DNA of 45,827 nucleotides from JANOYC01 sp031428675 (GTDB taxonomy: Bacteria; Actinomycetota; Actinomycetes; Actinomycetales; Microbacteriaceae). Below the pieces are notes generated by a model that was not told where the DNA came from, did no database searches, and was given only the letters and a program-made list of their open reading frames with translations. Location of the stretch: contig JANOYC010000007.1 in the NCBI GenBank assembly GCA_031428675.1, positions 1-45,827 on the forward strand. Direction: 5' to 3'. The translations under genes were made by a program, and so were the position numbers. This document shows, one piece after another, positions 6,672 through 14,737 of this stretch; the first letter of the stretch is position 1, and the number at the start of each line of letters is the position of its first letter.

Positions 6672-8042
6672 ATGACTGAGAACCCCGAGCGATCCGAGAA
6701 CGCCGAGCACAGCGCCCCCGACGCCACCGAGAACGCCGACGCCACCGAGAATCCCGAGCGATCCGAGAACCCCGAGCACAGCGCCCCCGAGGCGGCGGGC
6801 ACTCCCGCAGACAATGGCACGGTTCCTCCCGCTTTCGCGCGTCCCGGCCCCCGCACCGCGACAATCGTCGCGGCTCTTGCGATCGGCGCCATCGTTGGTG
6901 GCGTATCCGGTGCCGGTGCGGCAATGTGGGCCAGCCAAGGAACGCGAGGGTCGGCCGTATCGGGCGATTCGGAGCCGGCGACGATCACGGTCAATGACCC
7001 GATGAACGCCACGACGATCACGGCTGTCGCAGCCAAAGCGTCGCCATCTGTCGTGACAATCTCGGTGACGTCAGCCAACGGTGGAGGCACCGGCTCCGGC
7101 GTGATCCTGAGCAAAGACGGCTACATCCTCACCAACGCACACGTCGCCACCCTCGATGGCGCCTCGAACGATCCGACCGTGCAGATTCAGACCTCGGATG
7201 GCCGACTCTTCGCCGCCGAATTCATCGGCAGCGATCCGATTTCCGACCTTGCGGTGCTCAAGATCGATGGGGTCTCCAACCTTCAGCCGGCGGATTTTGC
7301 AGACTCCGCCGAACTCAATGTCGGCGACCACGCCATCGCGATCGGTGCGCCGCTCGGTCTCGCCAACACGGTCACCGACGGCATCGTGAGCGCACTGAAC
7401 CGCAGCATCACGGTCGCGTCGTCGGCTGTCCCCGAAGACACCCCCGACACGCCGACTCCCGCGCCGGAAGACAACTTCGACTTCTGGAACTTCGACCTGC
7501 CGGGTCAGACCCCGCGCGCCGGGGCGTCCTCGACGATCTCGCTCTCGGTGATTCAGACAGACGCAGCAATCAACCCGGGTAACTCCGGCGGCGCTTTGCT
7601 TAACATCGACGGCGAGGTGATCGGCATCAATGTCGCCATCGCAAGTGCCGGCGGCAGTTCAGGAACGGCCGGAAGCATCGGGGTCGGCTTCTCGATTCCG
7701 TCGAACCTCGCCGAGCGCGTGGCAAACGAGATCATTGAGAACGGCTTCGCAACGCACGGACTCCTCGGCGCCGCGATCCTCGATGTCACGGAAGACAGCG
7801 CCACCGCCGACAGCCTCACGGTGGGCGCCAGCGTGCAGGACGTCACCGCGGGAGGAGCTGCGGATGCCGCGGGCATTCGCCCGGGCGACGTCATCACCAA
7901 GTTCAATGGCATTCCGATCACGGGTAAGACTGACCTCACCGCTCAGGTGCGGGCGGCAGCGGCCGGATCCACAGCAACGATCACCTACGTGCGCGGCGGC
8001 GAGACAGCGCAGACAGAGGTGACGTTGGGCTCGCTCGAGTAG
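6672..8042 (+). CDS. HtrA/DegP-type trypsin-like serine protease with PDZ domain
   Basis: A 456-residue membrane-anchored protease acting outside the cell membrane in protein quality control. Layout: acidic cytoplasmic tail rich in Glu/Pro/Ser (1-60) containing a near-exact internal duplication, one transmembrane segment (about 63-88), the trypsin-like domain with H157 (LTNAHVAT), D192 (ISDLAVLKID) and S305 (NPGNSGGALL), then one PDZ domain (about 365-455, GIRPGDVITKFNG). An insert rich in Pro/Asp/Phe (255-280) lies between D192 and S305. ATG 6672 is chosen over an in-frame ATG at 6642 because GGAAGGAG (6657-6664) stands 7 nt before it. A -10-like TATAGA lies near 6614. The gene ends in a strong hairpin. 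Confidence 0.93.
   Translation: MTENPERSENAEHSAPDATENADATENPERSENPEHSAPEAAGTPADNGTVPPAFARPGPRTATIVAALAIGAIVGGVSGAGAAMWASQGTRGSAVSGDSEPATITVNDPMNATTITAVAAKASPSVVTISVTSANGGGTGSGVILSKDGYILTNAHVATLDGASNDPTVQIQTSDGRLFAAEFIGSDPISDLAVLKIDGVSNLQPADFADSAELNVGDHAIAIGAPLGLANTVTDGIVSALNRSITVASSAVPEDTPDTPTPAPEDNFDFWNFDLPGQTPRAGASSTISLSVIQTDAAINPGNSGGALLNIDGEVIGINVAIASAGGSSGTAGSIGVGFSIPSNLAERVANEIIENGFATHGLLGAAILDVTEDSATADSLTVGASVQDVTAGGAADAAGIRPGDVITKFNGIPITGKTDLTAQVRAAAAGSTATITYVRGGETAQTEVTLGSLE
6675..6790 (+). repeat. Two 47-bp direct repeat copies in the protease gene
   Basis: Bases 6675-6721 recur at 6744-6790 (period 69 bp) with three mismatches. They encode two copies of an acidic TENPERSEN-xEHSAP segment in the cytoplasmic tail of the HtrA-type protease. 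Confidence 0.85.
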
Positions 8043-8068
8043 CAGTACTCCAGCGAGACGGGGGCACG

Positions 8069-8104
8069 CTACGGGCGCGGAACCGGTCGGGTCCGCTCCC
8101 GTAG
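8069..8104 (+). terminator. Hairpin terminator after the protease gene
   Basis: CTACGGG (8069-8075) pairs with CCCGTAG (8098-8104) and GCGGA (8077-8081) with TCCGC (8092-8096), with one mismatch between the two helices and a 10-nt loop. It begins 26 nt after the protease stop. Confidence 0.7.
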
Positions 8105-8116
8105 TTCGTGCGCTGG

Positions 8117-8122
8117 TAGACT
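8117..8122 (+). promoter_or_regulatory. -10-like TAGACT for the surface-polymer operon
   Basis: TAGACT follows the preceding terminator hairpin and is 32 nt before the first gene of the glycosyltransferase operon, giving a leader of about 25 nt with a weak AGGA. Confidence 0.45.
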
Positions 8123-8154
8123 GGCCATCCCATCAGCAGGATGTATTGGACCCG

Positions 8155-9216
8155 ATGGCTACCGAGTCACACTCCGCGGCAGACCCAGAGTCCAGCGCCG
8201 TTGCGAACGATCTTCCCGGCGTGTCCTACGTCATGCCTGTGCTGAACGAAGTCGAGCACATCGAAGCCGCAGTTCTCAGCCTGACCGCTCAGGACTACAC
8301 CGGCCCATTCGAGATCGTGCTCGCGCTCGGCCCAAGCGTTGACGGCACCAACGAGGTGATTTCGCAGCTCGCTGCGCAAGATCCGCGCATCCGCCGACTC
8401 GACAATGAACTCGGGTCAACGCCAGGAGGACTCAACGTGGCGATCCGCGCATCCGTCTACCCGATCGTGGTGCGGGTGGATGCGCATTCCGTTCTTCCGA
8501 CCGATTACACCCGCATCGCTGTCGAGACGCTACTGCGGTCAGGCGCCGACAACGTCGGCGGAATCATGAAAGCCGAGGGCCGCACGCCGTTCGAGAAGGC
8601 CGTTGCGCACGCGTACGGCGCTCGCGGTGGTCTCGGCGGCACACCTCATCACGTCGGAGGCAAAGAAGGGCCCGCCGAGACCGCCTATCTCGGTGTATTC
8701 CAGAAGCATCGATTGTTCGACGTGGGGCTTTTCGACGAAGGGATCAAGCGGGGCCAGGACTGGGAACTCAACCGACGGCTTCGCGCGACCGGAGGCACGG
8801 TATGGTTCACCCCGCATCTCGTTGTCACCTACCGGCCGCGATCGAGTCTTCGCAAACTGATCCGCCAGTTCGTCGCCACGGGCATGTGGCGCGGCGAGCT
8901 CGCCCGACGCTTCACCTTCGCCAATTCTCCCCGGTACTTCGTTCCGCCTCTCGCGGTGCTCGGCGTCGTGTTCGGTGTGGTGCTCGGGGTCGTCGGCGCA
9001 GCAACGGGCGTTTCCTGGCTCACGGCCGCCTTCCTGGTGCCCGGTCTCTACGCGGCTTTCGTCGTTGTTGAGGCGGCTCTCGTCATCCGCACCGGGTTTC
9101 GCACCGCTCTCTGGTATCTCGTAGTGTTGCCGTGCATCCACTTCGGGTGGGGCACCGGATTCATCCTGGGATTCCTCAAGCTGAGCCGGAACATCACTAT
9201 TCAAACCGGAAGGTGA
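8155..9216 (+). CDS. Family 2 glycosyltransferase, ExoA-like, membrane-anchored
   Basis: A 353-residue inverting GT-A glycosyltransferase. The domain begins at VSYVMPVLNEVEHI (residue 23), with the DxD-equivalent DAH at 109-111 in VVRVDAHSVLP, GGTPHHVGG in the middle, and the acceptor-side QDWELNRRLRATGG (201-214). The DAH and YRPRS motifs are those of the ExoA branch of exopolysaccharide glycosyltransferases. Two to three hydrophobic segments at the C-terminus (about 260-345) anchor it to the inner face of the membrane. ATG 8155 is preferred; TTG 8146 in frame is possible because AGGA lies 4 nt before it. It heads a tight operon with the CDP-alcohol transferase (2-nt gap), a second glycosyltransferase and a TagF-like enzyme. 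Donor sugar and acceptor are unknown. Confidence 0.88.
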   Translation: MATESHSAADPESSAVANDLPGVSYVMPVLNEVEHIEAAVLSLTAQDYTGPFEIVLALGPSVDGTNEVISQLAAQDPRIRRLDNELGSTPGGLNVAIRASVYPIVVRVDAHSVLPTDYTRIAVETLLRSGADNVGGIMKAEGRTPFEKAVAHAYGARGGLGGTPHHVGGKEGPAETAYLGVFQKHRLFDVGLFDEGIKRGQDWELNRRLRATGGTVWFTPHLVVTYRPRSSLRKLIRQFVATGMWRGELARRFTFANSPRYFVPPLAVLGVVFGVVLGVVGAATGVSWLTAAFLVPGLYAAFVVVEAALVIRTGFRTALWYLVVLPCIHFGWGTGFILGFLKLSRNITIQTGR

Positions 9217-9218
9217 GC

Positions 9219-10034
9219 ATGCCCGCTCTCGACGGCGAGAAGCGCACGCGACCCGCGTCGATAGCCGAGCTTCGCCACGTCACTCAGCCCCCGGAGGTGC
9301 GTCTGCGCGCCAACGCCGAGCATTGGACGGCGTCGCTGTATTTGCGCGACATTTCGCCGTATTTGACCTGGATGCTGCTGAAGACCTCGATCAGCGCCAA
9401 TGGCGTGACCGGCGTGATGATTCTGGTCGGTTGGGCGACCGCGGCCGCATTGCTCGTGCCTGGGATAGCGGGAGCAGCGCTCGCGCTCGTGCTCGGTCAA
9501 TTGCAGATGCTTGTCGACTGCTCCGACGGCGAAGTGGCGCGCTGGCGTAACTCCCGCTCTCCTGCCGGGGTTTTTCTTGACAAGGTCGGCCACTACTCGA
9601 CCGAAGCCCTCATCCCGGTCGCCCTGGGGATACGGGCGGCCGGCTATCCGTTCGAGGCGCCTGACGACTTCCTCTGGACAACTCTCGGGCTTGCTCTCGC
9701 GCTGATCATCGTGCTCAACAAGGCGCTCAACGACATGGTGCACGTCGCCCGCGCGAACGCCGGACTTGACAAGCTCAGCGATCACAAGAGCGAAGCGGAG
9801 CCGAGCGGCAGACTCATCGCCCGGCTCCGGCGTGCGGCGCGTTTTGTGCCGTTCCACCGGCTCTACCACTCGGTCGAACTCACGATGCTGGTGTTCGCCG
9901 CGTCGGTGGTCGGGCTTTTCGTCGGCGCGAGTGTCGCCGATCGGGTCCTCCTGATCGCTCTGGTTCCGCTCGCGGCGCTGGCCCTCGCCGGGCACTTCGT
10001 CGCCATCCTGGCCTCGAAACGCGTGCGTATCTGA
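9219..10034 (+). CDS. CDP-alcohol phosphatidyltransferase family protein
   Basis: A 271-residue integral membrane enzyme expected to transfer a phospho-alcohol or phosphatidyl group from a CDP-linked donor. The family motif is at 100-125: D100, D103-G104, A107-R108, G117, D121. The fourth acidic position, usually Asp and the proposed catalytic base, is His125 (LDKVGHYSTEA). Hydrophobic segments lie near 60-100, 135-155, 165-185 and 220-265. GGAAGG is 5 nt before ATG 9219, two nt after the preceding stop. It sits between two glycosyltransferases and upstream of a TagF-like polymerase, so it more likely acts in surface glycan or polyol-phosphate synthesis than in bulk phospholipid synthesis (inference). 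Confidence 0.87.
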   Translation: MPALDGEKRTRPASIAELRHVTQPPEVRLRANAEHWTASLYLRDISPYLTWMLLKTSISANGVTGVMILVGWATAAALLVPGIAGAALALVLGQLQMLVDCSDGEVARWRNSRSPAGVFLDKVGHYSTEALIPVALGIRAAGYPFEAPDDFLWTTLGLALALIIVLNKALNDMVHVARANAGLDKLSDHKSEAEPSGRLIARLRRAARFVPFHRLYHSVELTMLVFAASVVGLFVGASVADRVLLIALVPLAALALAGHFVAILASKRVRI

Positions 10035-10035
10035 C

Positions 10036-10914
10036 GTGACCGATCAGCAACCGCCTACGATCGGGGTCGTGTCCTTGAGTCAAGGCACCCGGCCCGACGA
10101 CCTCGACCGCGGGCTCGCCTCTCTCCTTGCCCAGACCGGGGTCGCGCTCGACGTCGTCGTCGTCGGCAACGGTTGGCAGCCGGTGGGGCTGCCCGACGGC
10201 GTGCGCGCGCTCACCCTGCTGGAGAACGCCGGCATTCCTGCCGGGCGCAACCGGGGCGCCGAGGCCGTCACCGGCGAATTCATCTTCTTCCTCGATGACG
10301 ATGCACGTCTCCCGTCGCCGACATTTCTTGCCGATGCAGTCGACCACATCCGTCGCGATCCCTCGATCGGCCTCCTGCAGCCGCGCGTCGTCGATCCGGA
10401 TGGTCTGGCGAACCCGCGCCGGTGGGTGCCTCGCATGCGCAAAGGCGACCCCACCGAATCCGGCCCGGTGTTCTCGGTGTGGGAGGGCGCGACCCTGCTG
10501 CCGCGTGCTGTATTCGATGCAACGGGAGGATGGGCCGAACCGTTCTTCTACGCGCACGAAGGCATCGAACTCGCATGGCGGGTGTGGGATCAGGGACTTC
10601 GAACCTGGTACGCGGGTGACCTCGTGGCGCATCATCCGGCGATCAATCCCACCCGGCACGCGTACTACTACCGACTGAACGCTCGCAATCGCGTGTGGCT
10701 CGCGAAGCGCAACCTTCCGTGGCTTCTCGCGCCCCTATACGTGGCGAGCTGGACCGGTGTGCAAATCGTTCGTTTCGTTCGGCGCCCGTCGGGAATGCGC
10801 GCATGGTTGGCCGGCTGGATCGCCGGTTGGCGTGACGACGCCGGCGAACGGCGCAGTATCAGCTGGGTAACGGTGTGGCGTATGACGCGAGCCGGGCGAC
10901 CCCCGCTGATTTAA
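10036..10914 (+). CDS. Family 2 glycosyltransferase
   Basis: A 292-residue GT-A glycosyltransferase starting at GTG 10036, one nt after the previous stop. The nucleotide-sugar domain has LENAGIPAGRNRGAEAVTGEF, a DDD metal-binding motif at 87-89 (FFLDDDARLP), and HEGIELAWRVWDQG (174-187) holding the catalytic-base Glu region. This resembles rhamnosyl- or galactosyltransferase-type GT2 enzymes that elongate lipid-linked glycans. The C-terminus (about 220-292) is basic and partly hydrophobic and may attach to the membrane. It is cotranscribed with its neighbours; the downstream TagF-like gene begins 7 nt after the stop. Confidence 0.87.
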   Translation: MTDQQPPTIGVVSLSQGTRPDDLDRGLASLLAQTGVALDVVVVGNGWQPVGLPDGVRALTLLENAGIPAGRNRGAEAVTGEFIFFLDDDARLPSPTFLADAVDHIRRDPSIGLLQPRVVDPDGLANPRRWVPRMRKGDPTESGPVFSVWEGATLLPRAVFDATGGWAEPFFYAHEGIELAWRVWDQGLRTWYAGDLVAHHPAINPTRHAYYYRLNARNRVWLAKRNLPWLLAPLYVASWTGVQIVRFVRRPSGMRAWLAGWIAGWRDDAGERRSISWVTVWRMTRAGRPPLI

Positions 10915-10921
10915 TCGACTC

Positions 10922-12214
10922 GTGCCTTTACTTCGGAACGTCAAGCTCGCGCGGAAACTCGCGTCGAACATCCTGCGCTCGCGAAAGACTAGGGCCGCCC
11001 TCGATCGCCGCTCTGGCGACCTGGCCCTGCCGTCGCCTGGCTCGGTCTCGATCGCGGTGTATTTCGCCGACACCCGGGTGAACCTGTACCAGATTCGGCA
11101 ATGGTACGCGCCGCTGGCCAAGCTCGCCGAAAGATGGCCGGTGGCGATCATCGCCCGGAGCCCGGGCACCATGCTTACCCTTCTCGATGAATCACCGGTG
11201 CCCGCGGTCTACTTGCGACGGGTCGTCGACCTCGAGCAGTTCGTGCACGAGCAGGACATCAAAATCGTGTTCTACGTCAATCAGAACTCGAAGAACTTCC
11301 AGATGTTCCGCTACGGCCGAATGTGGCACGTCTTCGTCAATCATGGCGAGAGCGACAAGATGTACATGACGACGAATCAGTTCAAGGCTTACGACTACGC
11401 TTTCGTCGCCGGTCAGGCGGCGCTCGACCGGCTATCCAAGAAGCTGTGGGATTTCGACGTCGACAAGAAGGCCATGGCGATCGGGCGTCCGCAGGCCGAT
11501 CATTTCGCCGGCACCGTGCCCTACCCGCTCGATGACCGGGTCGTGGTGCTCTATGCGCCCACGTGGGAGGGTGACCGTGCCGCGGCGGCGTACGGGTCGA
11601 TCGCCTCGCATGGCGAGAGCATTGCCCGCCAGGTGCTCGCGAGCGATCGACACCGTTTCGTTTATCGGCCGCATCCGCGCAGCGGTGTAGTGAACCCCGA
11701 GTACCGCGCGGCTAACCGACGGATCATCGACGCGATTGCGGTCGCAAACGCCCAGAATCCGGATGCCCACCACGTTTTCGACGATGGACCCGATTTGGGG
11801 TGGCAGATCGCCGCCGCTGATGTCGCCATCACCGACATTTCGGCGATGATCTACGACCGGCTCGCGACCGGACGGCCCGTAGTTGTCACGCGCCCCGCGT
11901 CCGCCGGTGCTGAGGTTGATGAGGGGGGATTTCTTGGCGCCTGCGATTGGCTCACGGCGGACGGGGCATCCGACGTGATCACGGTAGTTGATCGCGCGCT
12001 GACCAACCCCGAGGCCCAGGCTCGGCTGTCGTTCTGGGCGCACAATCACTTCGGCGACACGGCGCCTGGGGCGGCGACCGAGCGATTCCACGCGGCCGTC
12101 GAGACTCTCGTCGAGCGTTGGCATCACCACGCGGCACTGCACGCGAGCGACCGCGTTGAGAGCGAATCGGATCCCCTCGACGACGAAGAATCAGAGACCG
12201 TGCCGGGGGAGTAG
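10922..12214 (+). CDS. CDP-glycerol glycerophosphotransferase-like (TagB/TagF family)
   Basis: A 430-residue protein with the hallmarks of polyol-phosphate transferases that build teichoic acids: NHGESDKMYM (H141), YAPTWEGD (211-218), YRPHPR (248-253) and TDISAMIYD (304-312). The two His-containing motifs are the catalytic and phosphate-binding positions of TagF. The N-terminal 40 residues are strongly basic, suited to binding the membrane surface; the C-terminus is acidic (DPLDDEESE). GTG 10922 is 7 nt after the upstream glycosyltransferase. The enzyme would add or polymerise a glycerol- or ribitol-phosphate-like unit from a CDP donor onto the lipid-linked glycan made by the operon; the actual substrate is unknown. 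Confidence 0.86.
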   Translation: MPLLRNVKLARKLASNILRSRKTRAALDRRSGDLALPSPGSVSIAVYFADTRVNLYQIRQWYAPLAKLAERWPVAIIARSPGTMLTLLDESPVPAVYLRRVVDLEQFVHEQDIKIVFYVNQNSKNFQMFRYGRMWHVFVNHGESDKMYMTTNQFKAYDYAFVAGQAALDRLSKKLWDFDVDKKAMAIGRPQADHFAGTVPYPLDDRVVVLYAPTWEGDRAAAAYGSIASHGESIARQVLASDRHRFVYRPHPRSGVVNPEYRAANRRIIDAIAVANAQNPDAHHVFDDGPDLGWQIAAADVAITDISAMIYDRLATGRPVVVTRPASAGAEVDEGGFLGACDWLTADGASDVITVVDRALTNPEAQARLSFWAHNHFGDTAPGAATERFHAAVETLVERWHHHAALHASDRVESESDPLDDEESETVPGE

Positions 12215-12375
12215 TCGAGGCCACTAGCCGCTTCCGTCCTCGGCGGATCGCGCTCGCTCTGGTTTCTCGTCTCCTCCACAGGCCTGTCATCGAGCAACTT
12301 TTCCACAGCGAATATGGGCTATGACCTGCACATTTGCTGGGTTGGAATGTCGGTGGCGGGCGCGAGACTTTATCC
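12215..12375. other. Intergenic region before the DUF222/HNH gene
   Basis: No gene is seen. It contains an A/T-richer patch and two CCACAG sequences. No clear terminator for the glycosyltransferase operon is visible. Confidence 0.4.
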
Positions 12376-13764
12376 ATGGAGACGCTGCGGGAACACTACG
12401 AGTTCCTCACCCGTGCAGTGGGTGAGACGCTCACCGCAATCGACGTGTCCGTGCTCACCGACGATGACCTCCTCGAATCCACGCGTCGGCTGGAGGAGCT
12501 TGGCCGAGTGGTCGATGCCGCACGCGTGGCACACGCGGCAGAAATCGACGACCGATCGCGGGTTGAACACGGTGCCGACCGGCTGAGCGCGACCAAGGGG
12601 TGTGCGAACGCCAACGAACTCGTGCAGCGGCTCACTCTTGTGGCTCCCGCGACCGCAGAGAAGCGCATTCGACTTGGGCGAGAGACGCGACGCAATCGTT
12701 CGTTGGTCGGCGTCGTCTTTCCGGCGCGGTTCGATCACGTCGCGCACGCGCTTGACGCGGGGCATATCGGCATCGATGCCGCGTGGGCGATCGTGTCGAC
12801 GCTCGTTCCGGTGCTTCCTAGGGCGGCGATTGACGATCTCGTTGCGGCCGAGATCGAGCTCGTCGCGGCGGCGACGGGCACCTCCGTGCACACGCCGGTG
12901 CCGTGCACGGCAGCTGACATCCGCGGCCAGGCGACCGTGTGGCAGGTCTTTCTCGACCCCGATGGAGTCGAGCCTCGAGAAGACCGCGCCATGGCCAAGC
13001 GTGGGTTCCGCCTCGGCCGCGTGCGCGGGGGCCTCGTGCCGGTCGCTGGTGACCTCCTGCCGGAGATCGCGGGCAAGCTCGGCGCGGTCTTCGACAGTTA
13101 TATCAATCCGAGAACCGAGTCAGTGTTTTTGAGCGATGCCGACGCTGAAATTGCGGGAGTGGAGGGCGACACTCGAACGAGGCCTCAGAAGCAGCACGAC
13201 ATCCTTGCCTCCCTCATAGATGCCGCAGCGCGTTCGGGCGAACTTCCGTCGGCGGGTGGCGCGCCGCCGACCGTGCTCGTGAGCGTGCGAATCGACGACC
13301 TCGCGTCGGGTAGCGGTGCTGGGTACATCGACGGGCTGGAAGCGCCCGTCTCGGTGCGTGCCATCCGCCAATTCGCGTGCGCGGGTGGGGTGCAACGCGT
13401 GCTGTTCACCGATGACGGGGGTGTCATCGAACTCGGGTCACCGTCGCGGTGCTTCACTCCGCAACAGCGTCGGGCCATCGCGTTGAGAGATGGCGGATGC
13501 GTCATACCCGGGTGCAGGGTGCCCGCCGCCTGGTGCGAGATTCATCACGTCGTGCCCGATCGCGACGGCGGACCCACGTCACTCGCGAACGGAGTCATGC
13601 TGTGCTGGTTCCATCACCGCACGATCGATACCGCGGGGTGGGACGTGCGCATGGAGAACGGCGTGCCGCACATCAAGGCTCCGCCGTGGATCGATCCGAA
13701 CGCGCAGTGGAAGCCGGCGAGCGGGTCTCGCACCGCACGCGCTCTGCGACGAGATTCGGGGTGA
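12376..13764 (+). CDS. DUF222 and HNH endonuclease domain protein (13E12-like)
   Basis: A 462-residue protein of the actinobacterial DUF222-HNH family, which includes the mycobacterial 13E12 repeat proteins. The N-terminal DUF222 helical part covers roughly 1-290. The C-terminal HNH nuclease is at about 365-415: C-x4-C (CVIPGC), EIHHVVPDRDGG with the catalytic His, and CWFHHR. The CxxxxC plus CxxH layout supplies a structural zinc site. Such genes occur in many copies in these genomes and are thought mobile or selfish, but no experimental role is established. ATG 12376 is chosen over an in-frame TTG at 12334. It interrupts two arms of the surface-polymer locus, suggesting insertion. Confidence 0.9.
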   Translation: METLREHYEFLTRAVGETLTAIDVSVLTDDDLLESTRRLEELGRVVDAARVAHAAEIDDRSRVEHGADRLSATKGCANANELVQRLTLVAPATAEKRIRLGRETRRNRSLVGVVFPARFDHVAHALDAGHIGIDAAWAIVSTLVPVLPRAAIDDLVAAEIELVAAATGTSVHTPVPCTAADIRGQATVWQVFLDPDGVEPREDRAMAKRGFRLGRVRGGLVPVAGDLLPEIAGKLGAVFDSYINPRTESVFLSDADAEIAGVEGDTRTRPQKQHDILASLIDAAARSGELPSAGGAPPTVLVSVRIDDLASGSGAGYIDGLEAPVSVRAIRQFACAGGVQRVLFTDDGGVIELGSPSRCFTPQQRRAIALRDGGCVIPGCRVPAAWCEIHHVVPDRDGGPTSLANGVMLCWFHHRTIDTAGWDVRMENGVPHIKAPPWIDPNAQWKPASGSRTARALRRDSG

Positions 13765-13819
13765 TGCAACGGGCGTGACGTGCGCTGCGTGTCGGCGCAG
13801 ACCATCCGCGCGGCGCGCG

Positions 13820-14737
13820 CTACTCGCGTGGCTCGTTCGAGGAGTTGCCTGTGTTTGCGCCTGTGCCGGTGGCGGCAGGGGCTTCCTGGGACTGCAGTGT
13901 GCGGGCATCCTCGGTCGGCGTCGTTTGACGTGTGCGGTGCGGAATCCATCGGGCACCCGCTTCGCCCGCCGACTTTGCAGCGCGCACCGCACGTGCCGCG
14001 ATCCCGTCACCGCGCTCACGTTTGGCGTTGGGGAGCTTCACGCGCGGTTCGAGGCCGATCGGAAAGATGTCGGGCGCCGGGCCGAAGGCGGTGCGCGACG
14101 ACGTGATGATGCGGCGCCCGAGCAGATGGTTGCCAGTGCCGCCGACAACTGCGCCGATGCCGAACGGGATTAGCCGACCGATCACGTTGCTGCCCTGAGC
14201 CAAAGCGAACCGCTTGAGGAAGGTGTGCTTGATCCGGTCTGCAATGTGCCCCATCGCGGCCCTTGGCAGGCTGCTGGTGACCATCTCGCCCCAGTACTTG
14301 CTACGGGGTTGACCGCTTCCAGTAACTTCGCCCGCGAGCTGGCGCACCAGATCGGCACCGGCATTGCCGAGCATCATCGTCATAACGAGGGCTCTCGCCC
14401 GATCCGGGTCGTCGACCGCGATGCCGTGCACTTCGGTCACTGACTGGGCAAACAGTGCGCTCGCCTCGAGGAAACCGGCCGTTTCGCCCGCAGACAGGGC
14501 TAGGGATGCGCCAGTGCCGACCGCGGGAATAGCGGCGCTCGCCCCGACGAGGGCGCCACCCGTAGTGACGGCGGCCAGGTACCTCCGCTCCAGGCTACGA
14601 ATCACCTGTGCTGGGGTGGCTCCCGGCTTCGCCCGTCGGATCGCACGGATGTGAGCGAGCACGGCCGGCCGATGTGCCGCGAGGAGGTGGTCGATGCCGC
14701 GCAACACATGGGGGTTGATCGTGGTGGGTTCGGTCAT
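13820..14737 (-). CDS. Conserved protein, faintly EcsC-like, coupled to the TagH-like ATPase
   Basis: A 305-residue protein I know only as a conserved actinobacterial hypothetical; there is weak similarity in layout to the EcsC family. A helical N-terminus is followed by a Gly/Ala-rich hydrophobic stretch (VTTGGALVGASAAIPAVGTG, about 57-76), a helical middle with VMTMMLGNAGADLVRQL, and a second glycine-rich hydrophobic segment (RLIPFGIGAVVGGTGNHLLG, about 190-210). The last 70 residues are disordered and Thr/Ala/Gln-rich. Its ATG overlaps the TGA of the TagH-like gene by 4 nt, so it is translated from the same mRNA. Context suggests an accessory role in export or at the membrane, not proven. 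Confidence 0.72.
   Translation of the reverse strand: MTEPTTINPHVLRGIDHLLAAHRPAVLAHIRAIRRAKPGATPAQVIRSLERRYLAAVTTGGALVGASAAIPAVGTGASLALSAGETAGFLEASALFAQSVTEVHGIAVDDPDRARALVMTMMLGNAGADLVRQLAGEVTGSGQPRSKYWGEMVTSSLPRAAMGHIADRIKHTFLKRFALAQGSNVIGRLIPFGIGAVVGGTGNHLLGRRIITSSRTAFGPAPDIFPIGLEPRVKLPNAKRERGDGIAARAVRAAKSAGEAGARWIPHRTRQTTPTEDARTLQSQEAPAATGTGANTGNSSNEPRE

Noticed and set aside
12299..12307. TTTTCCACA, similar to a DnaA box
   Set aside because: Single imperfect copy, no clustering with other boxes and no origin genes nearby.
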